64,000 nucleotides of DNA from Diphasiastrum complanatum (lineage: Eukaryota > Streptophyta > Lycopodiopsida > Lycopodiales > Lycopodiaceae), in NCBI GenBank assembly GCA_029204225.1, contig CM055114.1:13268144-13332143 (forward strand). The letters run 5' to 3'. The translations under genes were made by a program, and so were the position numbers. Each line of letters opens with the position of its first letter. The first letter of the stretch is position 1. Positions 20,991-30,996 of the stretch are shown one piece after another. The notes under the pieces are model-generated. The model searched no databases. It was not told the DNA's origin and worked only from the letters and a program-made list of their open reading frames with translations.

Positions 20991-22480
20991 ACATTACTTC
21001 AAGGATTACGAGATGGATGAAGTGGTAGTGGTCATGCCCAGAGCTAAGAGAGAACCCTTAGAAAAAACCTCTTAAGAAGCCAATGTTTACGAAGGTCCAG
21101 CCAGAACGAACGAGATAGATCTAGCTGAGAAGGGAGAGGAAAGTCGTATAGTATATGTAGGAGAAGATGTAGAGGGAGAGGAACTTGAGAATCTCAAGAC
21201 ACTTCTTCACAAATACCACGACTGTCTTGCTTGTAATTACACTAAGCTGAAGGGCATATCCCCATATGTTGTGGTTCACACCATTCCACTGGTTGGTGGT
21301 GCAAACCCTGTAGTTAGTAGGCCCTACCGGTCTACCGCACTACGCCTAGCTGATTCTAGAAGAACTGAAGAAGCTTCTAGATCATCTCTGATATGGAACA
21401 CACTGATTGGATATCACTTATCATGGTAGCACCTAAGAAAAATGATAAACTTAGAATATGTGTTAAATACAAGAAGCTAAACATCGTAACTAACAAGGAC
21501 CATTTTTCTTTACCATTCACAAAAAATGTGTCAGAGAGAATAGCCGGAGAAGAAGCCTATACTTTTCTAGATGGGTTTAATGGCTATAACCAAGTGCAAA
21601 TAGCCCCAGAAGATCAGCACAAAACTGCATTCTCCACTGAGTGGGGAACGTATGCTTCCAGAATGATGCCATTTGGATTGTGCAACGCTCCCAACACCTT
21701 CCAACGAGTGATGAGTTATGCCTTCAAAGACTTGGAAGTTTCTTGAAATTTTTATGGACTACTTGTGTGTCCACTTCTCTAGAGCCCAACATCTAGCTTA
21801 AGAGAAAGTGTTCATCCAATGTCGATTATTCGACATATCCCTAAACCTAGCCAAATGCCAAATTTTGATCACGCACAACATAGTGCTAGGCCATGTAGTT
21901 TTGAGGCATGGTATCGCCATAGACGTTGACAAGATCCGCATAATACTTGCTTTGCCTAAGCAAGGAACTATACGTGAAGTATACATCTTTATGGGGCATT
22001 GCAATTATTATCGAAGGTTTGTCCTGAACTTTGCTAAGCTGGCCCGTTTGATTTACCAGATGACCATCCAACTAGAATGGATAGTTGAAGCTATTGAGGC
22101 TTTCCACAAACTCAAGAAGGCCTTAGTTACCACACCAATCCTTTGACCCCCTATTTGGACCATATAATTCCATGTCTATATAGACGCCTCTAAGTATGCC
22201 ATAGAGAGTGTTCTGACACAGCCTGGGGAGTACAAGAAGGATTACCCAATTTATTTCACCAATAGGCAGTTGATTCCCGCGGAGATGAACTACACAACCA
22301 CTGGGTGAGAAGTGCTAGCCATGGTGTATAGCGTGAAGAAATTCCACCATTACCTGCTAGCCAATCCATTTGTATTCTTCGTAGATCACCAAGACCTACT
22401 CAGATTGGTAAATAGACCATGCACGATCGAACGAATCACTAGATGATTGCTGTTTCTCCAAGAGTTTGACTTTAAGATCC
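20991..22480 (+). mobile_element. Ty3/gypsy pol fragment: protease-RT linker, RT, RNase H
   Basis: In order: YFKDYEMDEVVV linker (20994), LKTLLHKYHDC and LKGISPYVVVHTIPLVGGA (about 21200-21300), RT with HTDWISLIMVAPKKNDKLRIC (21396), FLDGFNGYNQVQIAPEDQHK (21565) and MMPFGLCNAPNTFQRVM (21665). Then FMDYLCVHFSRA (about 21750), where FMDD is expected, so one catalytic Asp is replaced by Tyr. Next LRHGIAIDVDKI and FMGHCNYYRRFVLNFAKLA, then RNase H with YIDASKYAIESVLTQPGEYKKDYP and VDHQDLLRLVNRP (22160-22420). Several stops and frame changes. Ends abruptly at the 75-bp LTR-like sequence. Integrase absent. Confidence 0.85.
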
Positions 22481-22492
22481 TTTTATCGTCAG

Positions 22493-22567
22493 TGTCTTTT
22501 CTCTGATGGGATGATGGCCTTTCATTTCTAGTATAGCTAGAGAAGAATAGTAGATCAAATCCCATCA
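22493..22567 (+). repeat. 75-bp LTR-like sequence, copy 2 (5' LTR type)
   Basis: Starts TGTCTTTTCTCTGATGGGAT, ends AAATCCCATCA, 75 bp. It is followed three bases later by a primer-binding site and then a copia gag start, so it behaves as a complete but very short 5' LTR inserted into gypsy sequence. Confidence 0.65.
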
Positions 22568-22570
22568 TAG

Positions 22571-22582
22571 TGGTATTAGAGC
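22571..22582 (+). promoter_or_regulatory. Retrotransposon primer-binding site
   Basis: TGGTATTAGAGC, one base different from the usual initiator-Met site and the same as the site used by the intron copia at 41278-41289. Confidence 0.75.
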
Positions 22583-22688
22583 CCATGGCTTTGGACTTAC
22601 TAGAGTTTTAGGATCAAAGAACCTAATATGTTCACATTTTAGAGCTAGTTCATATCTGATTTGTACAATCTCTGTTCATCAATCGTCA

Positions 22689-23225
22689 TGGAAGGTTCAA
22701 TCTCAAAGATCTACTTCATCAACAAGTTCAACGGAGATGATTTCCACATTTGAAAATTCAAGATGAGGATGATAATGATCGAAAAGGAGCTATGGGAATA
22801 CGTAAACGGTTCGATAGCCATATCGGTGGAACCAGAACTACTCTCAACATGGGAAGCAAAGGATGGCAGAGCTCTTGCCATTGTATCCTTAAATCTGAAA
22901 GATACTCAGATAGCTCCTGTATCAAGTAGTACCACCTCCATGTTGGAAAGAGAATATAGATTTTTGGCGAGCATGAAAAAACCAGCGAGCATGGAAAAGT
23001 GAGCATTATATAGGATAATCCAAGTGTGAGCGAGCTTTGTTCTAAGTTTAAGTACATGTGACTCTTATGTGATGCAATATTGTACAATAATACTAGAATG
23101 GTAAAAAAATTTATGTCAACCTCGACACAATCATAAAAGAAGGTAGATACCTGTCATACACAATGGCTACCGAATTGGTTTCATGTCACAATATTGATGA
23201 ATGCCAAGGCCACCATCCATAGCAT
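22689..23225 (+). mobile_element. Copia gag fragment
   Basis: ATG at 22689 gives MEGSISKIYFINKFNGDDFHI, then a stop where Trp is expected, then KFKMRMIMIEKELWEYVNG and WEAKDGRALAIVSLNLKD. This is the N-terminal pattern of copia gag (FNG-NF--WK-KM---L---LW). It lies about 105 bases after the primer-binding site, the normal place. Frame decays after about 22990. No protease or pol of this element follows. Confidence 0.75.
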
Positions 23226-23253
23226 TAAGGTAAAAAAATAAAACAAACATTTT

Positions 23254-24384
23254 CTATCGTTGTGCATATCTATCAATATACCAAAATATCCTTGAGTGAG
23301 TTATCTCTATCTCAAAAATTTCATGCTCTTTTGCTCTCACTACTCCTGTTGAGACCACTGTGGCTGTCATGTTGGTAGCTGACTCTATCCTCTTTAAAGG
23401 CTCATTTGATACATGTGACTTGTAGCGTCCATTTTGAGTGTCTTTTTGGTTATGAGGCAACATTGCTGGAACCTCTATTTCAGTGTCCAAATGAAAACCT
23501 GCCAAATTGAGATTCTCAACCTCTTAAGTTGTTAGGTGGGTGCCAATGGCTATGGGCTAAGTACCTGGATCCATTCAAGGTATTGTTTGAATGCTACGAT
23601 AGGGATTCCATGTGTGTTAAACATTGTTGTTGCAAAAGTACATGAATTGTCCTTTCATCCATGCATTGTATTGTAGCATACCAAAAAAACAAGGACCGAG
23701 TTTTCCCTTTTCTCCTCCAACCATCTTTTGGTCACATCTCCCTTTTCCTTCTAGCCATCCCATGCATCTGACTTTGCTTTTAGGTGGTAATCTTCTAATG
23801 GACCAAAGTGCATCAACATCATCCACCCTTGAGAGCTCAAAAGCAATGTTGCCATCATACTCCAAAGGCAACTCAGACACACGTACAATCTTGTCGCATG
23901 CAGACAAGAGTCTCCATAAGGTTCCATCTTTTTCTCCCATTAATATTCGCTCGCTGTGGAATGTTCAAAATCATGATTTGTCCTACTTGGACATTTCTCA
24001 TGCACCCCCAAACTTTCGTCATCAGAACACAAATCATCTTCAAGGACAGTCTTATTTGCATTAGAACTAGAATCTGCAATATCCACAAAAATGAAATCGT
24101 CATTGCAAGTTGATTTGCACTCCACACAATATACGCCAATAAGAGATTTTTCCAACACAAACATCTTCATTCCATCCACTGCCACTAGTGGCTGCACTTC
24201 TACCTCTTCCTCCAATGAAGAATTTTCATGCATCAGTATTTCAAAAATCTTCACCCCTGTACAATTGACTTTCAAAACATCCTCAAAAAAAAGTCTTAGT
24301 AAAAACAGCTTTGTCGCCATGCTGCCATGGAAGCTCCGTGCAGGTCCCATTGGTATTCTCAAGATAGATCTCGATACTATCCAT
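23254..24384 (-). pseudogene. Broken coding region of unknown function
   Basis: Minus-strand frames line up end to end with protein-like composition. A start at about 24384 reads MDSIEIYLENTNGTC and reaches GDKAVFTKTFF. There an 8-T run (about 24289-24296, minus sense) shifts frame into EDVLKVNCTGVKIFEILMHE and on to an acidic DDLCSDDESL region (23940-24362). After a stop comes 23617-23940, with WSIRRLPPKSKVRCMGWLEG and CFFGMLQYNAWMKGQFMYF, which has regularly placed Cys. Then 23254-23505 (LAGFHLDTEIEVPAML). I do not recognise the family. It could be a decayed host gene or a transposon protein. The frame shift in a homopolymer could also be a sequencing error. Confidence 0.4.
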
Positions 24385-24699
24385 TTGTTTTCAACTGCTT
24401 TCTCTACTCCCAGAATGATCTTTTCGATTTGTTTTCAGTTGTTTTCTCTGCTCCCACAAGTACAAGGATATTCGGTGTTGTTCTATGACTCCTTTCTTGT
24501 CTTTTGAATCAAAATTTGAATACACCCAAGTAGATTTATATTTTATACCCCAAATCTCGCTTTGAGTTCTAGTGGGCCCCTCTCCAACAAATATATTGTG
24601 ATATGTTAAATAAATTATCTTCTAATTTTAATCCATGGTTATATTCTCTTATATTCAGTCAATTTTAACTTTACAATAATTTATTTCATTAAGTCCGAC

Positions 24700-24702
<3 letters not shown>

Positions 24703-24784
<82 letters not shown>
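24703..24784 (+). repeat. (CT)14(AT)27 compound microsatellite
   Basis: Seen directly: 14 CT units followed by about 27 AT units. Confidence 0.95.
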
Positions 24785-24789
<5 letters not shown>

Positions 24790-25608
24790 TACATATGTTT
24801 GTCTCTCTGTCTCTCTTGTTTAACAATTTGATTCTTTTATATTTTTTGATTTAGTTGTTTTATTATTTTGATTTTTTTAATTTTTTGTTCTTTTTATTTT
24901 GATTAATTCAACATTTTTTATTCTTTTATACTTTTTCGATTTAGTTGTTTTATTTTTTTGATTTATTAACTTGGCTACCAATGTAGAGGACGTACGTACT
25001 ATTTCTAGAACTATTTTCATGGTTGGTACATTAACTATTTAATGGAAGAGTATAAAGCAAGCAACTCTAATTCATATAATTTTGCATTTTGGGAGAAAAT
25101 ATGGTTTTATAATTTGAGTGATGTTCCTGTAGGATGCAGCTATTGTTACCCATTGTCATTTTTTTCACAAAAAACTTTAGTAAGAATAATTTTAATTACT
25201 TGATATCATTGATGAATGTTATGAAAATAAGCTTATTATTAAGAGGTCCTATTAGAAGTAAGGTAGTGATAAGATTATGTGCTTTTAAATAATTGGTTAT
25301 AGTTTTTCAAAAATAATATTAAATAATTTTTCATAAAAAATATGGAAGAACAAGATTGCTCAATTCATTTTAAAGCGAGAGAGAGGAAAGGTGGTAAAAT
25401 GTGGTTTATCCATCATGTCTCTTGCCAAGGCAAAGCTATGGTATGTAAGAAAAAGATGTTAGGCAATCAGTCTTGTTGCTACTCTCAACCTGTCTCTATT
25501 TCATGATGTACCTCCTTATGGTTTATTAGTGTATTATAGGAGGCTTGTGCTTTCAATTTCTTAAAATTTCTAAAAAAAAAAAATGTGTTTTCATAAAAAA
25601 AATTCTCT
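24785..25608. other. AT-rich, no gene seen
   Basis: Repeated phrases tttttgatttagttgttttatt occur at about 24842 and 24930. No coding motif. Confidence 0.5.
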
Positions 25609-25741
25609 CCCTCGAATGCCCTCCCTCTCGCGTTTTTGACACTCCCAATAGGTCGCCGGGAGCTACTCGCCGATCGCCGGGTGAGTAGCTCTTGGCGACT
25701 TGCTGAGAGTGTCAGAGTGTGAGAAGGAGGGCATTCGAGGG
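25609..25741. repeat. 133-bp imperfect inverted repeat (foldback)
   Basis: The ends CCCTCGAATGCC (25609-25620) and GGCATTCGAGGG (25730-25741) are exact complements. Inside, ctccctctcgcgttttt-gacactc pairs with gagtgtcagagtgtgagaaggag, and gagctactc (about 25660) pairs with gagtagctc (about 25684) around a CGATCG centre. The right arm is slightly shorter. No clear target-site duplication outside. Confidence 0.8.
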
Positions 25742-25771
25742 GGAGGGGTTCACGCAATGGTGGCCGAGGGG

Positions 25772-25944
25772 AAGCCCTCGCCGACAAGGGTTGTCCCCCG
25801 GTTGTTTGGGTGGGTGGGGGGTTAGAGTTCTAGGGCCAAGGAAAGCCCTCGCCGGTGAGGGTTGTCCCCCGATTGTTTGGGTGGGTGGACGGTTAGGGTT
25901 TTAGGGCCGGGGGGAAGCCCTTGCTGGCGAGCTCTGTCCCCTGG
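25772..25944 (+). repeat. GC-rich minisatellite, 71-72 bp unit, 2.4 copies
   Basis: Units start aagccctcgccg at 25772, 25843 and 25915. Each holds gggttgtcccccg, ttgtttgggtgggtgg and ggttag-gtt-tagggcc. The third is partial. Confidence 0.85.
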
Positions 25945-25973
25945 CCATCAAAAGTTGAATAAAAAATGCTAGC

Positions 25974-26262
<289 letters not shown>

Positions 26263-27941
26263 AAAATGACCGTTGGAAAAGTTCATTGACCTTCCTAGGC
26301 ATCTTTTTGGAAAAGGTATTGGCCTACTTAATTTTGAAATATACAAACAGTTATCTCAAGGATGAGTTCTCGTTTCTTAGTGCACTATCACAACAAAACA
26401 CGTTTTCTATTGTGTTTCATTCATGAGCTTTATGCTTTATTAGTAAAGAAAGTGTTGTATCACTAGTTTACAACTAAATAAAATTACCCCATCAATTTAG
26501 TTTGTCAAGCAATGACATCGTCTTCATTTTCAGAGATGTCCAAATACAATCTAAGATCTCGTTGTAGAATATATAGTTGTGATAGCCAACAATCTGTTTC
26601 ATTTTGTGCCCCAACAGTACTACTTGTATCTCCTATATTTGAGTCACAATACATGGAGCCGTTGTCAGAACAACCAGATGCAGAACCATTCTCTGAGGTT
26701 GTTAGACCCACCCAAGAGTCTACTGTACAAGATGATGACCCACCCTTGCAAAGCCATACTCAGCTTCATGATGACATATCCGAGTTCGTGGATGTTTCCA
26801 TCCAAGAGACGCCCACAAAAGGTATAGACATTCTATGAATACATTTTGCTTTTTTTTTTTTTTTTTGTAATCATTTAATATCACATATGTGTTTATGTTT
26901 TATAGGGTTTCTACTGTATTTAAGAGATTATTCTCATTATTTTGATTTGTCATTGTATTTTGTCCATGATGTGTTCAGGGAAAAAGTCCCACAAAAGAAA
27001 GGAAGATGCTAGTGAGTACTATGGAAAATTGATACAGGCAGATTTATGTCAGTCAGTTCTGACAAGACTAAAAGTCCCAACCAACATCCCTATACCTTTT
27101 GTTCCACTATGCAGGATGATTCCAAATGAAGCTGTGAGGCCAATTAGGGAAGACTTGTCTCATCTAAAGGAAGAATTTCGCAAGTATGGCTACCTGGAGT
27201 CGAAGGGCTCCTTCATTTTATCATGCACCAATATGGATGGCAATGAAATTGAGGTAACTCCTCCAATCACTTCAGATTGGGACCCCATGTGGCACGTCGT
27301 AGATGAGGAGTTTGAGGCCGACCTTGCAAGAAGCTCGGAGTGGTCCCATTTAAGAAAGAAGATGTTTTCTTGTCTAGGATAGAAATAATAGATTGAGAGC
27401 ATTTATGTCCAAGATCAAAGAAGGCAAGATTAATGTTATTTTTTGATAAATATGTGTTCATGTTAATTGTATTAGTGTTGATGTGAAGAAATCTTTGTAT
27501 TAGTATTTTGATGTGAATACTAGATTGTTTTTGTTTTGAGTTTTACCCATTAGTCTTTTTTTTTTGTTCTAATGAATATAGCTTTTCAAAACATGAAATA
27601 TTGGCACATTCGTGTGGCTGCAACCTTCATCAACTTTGAGATGCGAGATGAGGGAGGGTTGTTATTGGACTTGACTGGAATAAACAGTTACTTGTGTATT
27701 TGTTTTCTGTGAATACAAAGTTTTTTAATCAAATAAAATGGTGTGAACCATTATTTGAATCATTACATGCATTAAAATGACATTAACCATTGTATGTCCA
27801 AGTAATGATGAAAGCATAGAAGGCTTTTACCAAGGCAGTATCTAAGAAGCAAGTATGCTGTTGATACTATATCTCTCTATTTCTTAAAAGAAGGGAATGT
27901 ATTCTAGACTTGTTGGCTTATTACCGATTTTGTCTCTTGTT

Positions 27942-28173
27942 AATGTAATGTAGTATATGAACACCTCTAAAAAATCCTCTTTGATGTCCAATAGTAAGAG
28001 AATTTATCTATTAGTAGTAATAGATTATCATGATTTATATTGGAGCTATATTATAGATTTTTGGAGTCATTCTCATGATCTCTCATTTGTTGTTGCAGGC
28101 TAAATGAGGCATATGTCAAGCCCAATTTCTCTGATAGAATAATTCAAAGTAGACAGTTCGGTACCGCTGACAA
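27942..28173 (+). repeat. 232-bp direct repeat, copy 1 (intron end plus exon start)
   Basis: Matches 28632-28863 at a constant offset of 690 bases without gaps and with about 7 differences (about 97 percent). The unit covers the last part of an intron, the gttgcag acceptor and the exon start LNEAYVKPN. Confidence 0.9.
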
Positions 28174-28631
28174 GAAGTTTGAAGAAAGGACAAAGGAATA
28201 TCTAGTCGAATCATCAAAATTAGGAGATGAGGCAAGGGGACATGCCATGAAGGAAACATAATGCCATTTCAAAGTAAAGTGCTACAAGCTTTCTCAGGTA
28301 GCCAATCCTGCAAATGGCGATGACTTTTTTCGACTGGTGATGACTATTCCATGGGACAAGCCCAAGCTTCACGTGGCTTCAGAGGAGAAGCTAGTCTTGG
28401 TATCCACTGCCAAGGTAAGCAAAGTACATTTCAATGCATTTAATCAAACAATAAATGTTTTGATTTATTTGTGGGGTTTAATTGGAATGGAACTTGATAA
28501 ATGTACAACCCATGCTTTGTGTTTGATTGATTGTGAAAACTCTCATACGCTTTTTACATCGGAGTGTAGATTAGTGCAGCCAAAAAGGCGAACATAATGA
28601 AAATCATGATAAATCCTTCAAAACATGCACG

Positions 28632-28863
28632 AATGTAATGTAGTATATGAACACCTCTAAAAAATCCACTTTGATGTCCAATAGTAAGAGAATTTATCTA
28701 TTAGTAGTAATAGATTATTATGATTTATATTGGAGCTATATTATACATTTTTGGAGTCATTCTCATGACCTCTCATTTGTTGTTGCAGGCTAAATGAGGC
28801 ATATGTCAAGCCCAATCTCTCTGATAGAATAATTCAAATTAGACAGTTCGGTACTGCTGACAA
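28632..28863 (+). repeat. 232-bp direct repeat, copy 2
   Basis: Second copy of 27942-28173. After the shared part the two exons diverge: copy 1 continues KKFEERTKEYLVESSK, copy 2 continues EALLKHIPCFDLDGQ. Confidence 0.9.
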
Positions 28864-29054
28864 AGAAGCTCTTTTGAAACACATTCCTTGCTTTGATTTG
28901 GATGGGCAAAGAGCTAGAAAAAGAGACCAAGAGAGAAGGAGCTCAGAAGACATGGTATAATTGCTCTTTGGCACTCCTGAGCCAGATCGTCTTTAAGGTA
29001 TGACATTTTGTTTTGGCATATGATAATTAGCACTATAGAAATTTTGAAGTCTTC

Positions 29055-29667
29055 ATGCTTATGTATGGTTTTCAACCTCGATCACCAATTAGTGTTGGCA
29101 TGAAAAACCTACGGGTGCAAGCCGCAGCTGATTTCCTTGCGGATATGCAAGAAATGTTACAGCTAGCTAAATATAGCATAAGAAGTGTCCAGGACAGGGC
29201 AAGGCACTATGCTGATCTATCTCGAAAGCACAAGGTATTGATGGTCGACGATTGGGTGTTTTTGAGAGTCCCTAGTCACTCTAGGGGCCTGAAAACTATT
29301 AAGTGTGCAAAGTTGGCGCCGAGGTATTGTGGTCCTTTTAAGGTTATCCAAGTGATAGTCGCATACAAACTAGACCTTCCAGCTAACGTTGGAATTCATC
29401 CCCGTTAGTAAGTTGAAACCCTCTCTGGGGGTTGGGAAGACCCTGGTCCCTGTGGAAGATCTAGTGGAACTTCTTCGTGATGAGTCCGTGAGTGGACCAC
29501 CTGAACCCAAGGCGATTGTTAATAGTCGGCAGAGAACTCTACAGAGTAGAGTACTTCGGGAATTTTTAGTCAGGTGGAGGGGCAAATCAGAAGAGGAGGA
29601 TACATGGGAAAAGGAGGCTGATCTCCAAAAGAATTTTCTAAATTTTTCCCTACAAGGAAAAATTTAA
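29055..29667 (+). mobile_element. Ty3/gypsy integrase C-terminus and chromodomain
   Basis: Begins MLMYGFQPRSPISVG, the integrase segment behind the catalytic core. Then ADMQEMLQLAKYSIRSVQDRA, the WVFLRVPSHSRGLK GPY/F region and LAPRYCGPFKVIQV. A frame change near 29395 leads to SKLKPSLG. The chromodomain follows, with VLREFLVRWRGKSEEEDTWE (29550-29610) and a stop at 29665. The integrase core and everything upstream are missing. Its end parallels the tail at 3-59. Confidence 0.85.
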
Positions 29668-30285
29668 GTTTAGGGAGAAGGAATGTTACATACCTATGTA
29701 ACTTAGCAGTACTTCAGACCCATGCAACTTTCTCTTTCCTCCGGAATATGCCATTCCCTCTCTAAAATGTGCATGCTCTCTCTACGTAATGTAGATTCTC
29801 TCTCTTAAATGTGGGTTTCTCTCTACTAAATGTGTGTGCTCTCTCCACCTTCTCACCTTGCATTACGTCCTGGAAGGCTCCTGGACCTGAGGCCTTCTGT
29901 GCAAGTTTGGGCCCTACCCTCCCTGCACAAAAGACCCTCCGACACAGCTTTCCACCATACGAAACTGAAAATGACCGCCGTTACTTTTTCCTTTGCAAGG
30001 CCAAAAAGAGAGGAGGGTAACAAGGTAGCTCTTCACTAGGGTTGCAGAGGGCCTATGTAGATCAGGACAGAGGCCCAGGCCCGGGCCCAATCCCCAAGGC
30101 CAATCATATCTCGCACGAACCGTGCTCCCCCCCCGGTCTCAGGTCCACGCCACAAAGACCGCGCGGTCCTCGTGCATCCGTGCTATATCTGCCAAAAGGA
30201 ACCCAGATCACGCGTTTCTCGGTTCACCGCACGGTTTAGCGCATGGCTCGATCCTCGAGGGACGGAACGGGGTTGGGAGGAGCCG
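29668..30285 (+). repeat. Polypurine tract and probable start of gypsy 3' LTR
   Basis: After the chromodomain stop, TTTAGGGAGAAGGAA is followed by TGTTACATACC at 29684, the expected LTR start. Four degenerate units of about 27 bp with ctctct-N-aatgtgnntnctctct lie at 29758-29850. The LTR end cannot be placed. From about 30050 the sequence becomes CG-rich and is more likely the promoter region of the kinase gene. Confidence 0.5.
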
Positions 30286-30288
30286 AGG

Positions 30289-30296
30289 ATAAATAG
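30289..30296 (+). promoter_or_regulatory. Possible core promoter (TATA-like) of the kinase gene
   Basis: ATAAATAG follows a CG-rich stretch and is followed by purine-rich GAAGA repeats, about 700 bases before the start codon. Position and context fit a plant core promoter; nothing else supports it. Its nearness to the gypsy LTR end means the promoter and a transposon LTR are within about 600 bp. Confidence 0.3.
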
Positions 30297-30665
30297 AAGA
30301 CGAGGAAGAAGAAGAAGCACACAAAAACGAACGGAAAACAGAGGGAGAACACGAAAAAGGGAAACGCGCACACGAGCATTAAAGAATCGGAAGGAATGCT
30401 AGATCTCTAGCAATCTACGCCTCCTTAGGACGATCCATCCACATAGCCACGGGCTTCTCGTCCATCTGCTGCTGCTTTGTTTCTCGGATTTTCCCTTTTC
30501 TTGATTCGAAGCTCGTCTTGTGATGTTTATTAGTGTGCGTTTGATCAGCCGGCAGAGGTTTGGTCATAATATTATGATGTATTATTGAGAAGTGATATTG
30601 TGCATGTCATTTTGATTGCTGTCAGTTGGCGGAGGTCGGGTTAGGGTAAAAGGTTATATGGAGTA

Positions 30666-30791
30666 GATCTGAGTTGTAGCAAAATGGATGAAGGATCTGA
30701 GTTGTAGCAGAATGGATGTATCAGCGATAAGGATCTGAGATTTTGCGGAGTTTATTAATGATAAGGATCTGAGTTGTAGAAAAGTAAATGA
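30666..30791 (+). repeat. Repeated GATCTGAGTTGTAG units in the kinase 5' leader
   Basis: GATCTGAGTTGTAGCA-AATGGATG occurs at 30666 and 30694; shorter forms occur at 30732 (GATCTGAGATTTTG) and 30766 (GATCTGAGTTGTAGAAAAG). Spacing 28, 38 and 34 bases. Confidence 0.7.
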
Positions 30792-30996
30792 AACGTACGG
30801 AATGGTTATGCCGGATGAAGGGTTTGACAGTGCGCAGATGGCAGGTTTTTATGGTTTGTATGTCGTTGATGAAAGTTAATCTGGAGTAAAAAGGCAAGAG
30901 GGATTTGTTTTCTGAGATGTGCGCTAATCGATGGGAAGCAGTTTTTGCGCGGTTGGGAAGCACTAGGCCGACTGGTTCAGAGTGCATGGGTGAAGG

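Larger units (their letters stand above)
26512..28985 (+). pseudogene. Broken multi-exon host-like gene, possible ParB/sulfiredoxin-like domain
   Basis: Probable exon 1 (26512-26818) starts MTSSSFSEMSKYNLRSR and ends before a GGTATAG donor. Exon 2 begins after tgtgttcag (26980) with GKKSHKRKEDASEYYGKL. It continues through PIPFVPLCRMIPNEAVRPIREDL, LKEEFRKYGYLESKGSFIL and WDPMWHVVDEEFE. At about 27370 the frame shifts and reads FLV-stop-DRNNRLRAFMSKIKE. An ancestral V-W-D-G-N-x-R-L-x-A motif, the nucleotide-binding box of ParB/sulfiredoxin-fold proteins, would fit, with the preceding peptide as the IRxDLxxLxxEFxxxG helix. Further exon pieces follow gttgcag acceptors at 28099 and 28789 (LNEAYVKPN-SDRIIQ-RQFGTADK), with in-frame stops at about 28258 and 28960. 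The family is not identified. The fold call is my inference. Confidence 0.45.

Noticed and set aside
25850-25912. TTAGGG words as interstitial telomere repeat
   Set aside because: Only isolated TTAGGG within a 71-bp minisatellite, and not in tandem.
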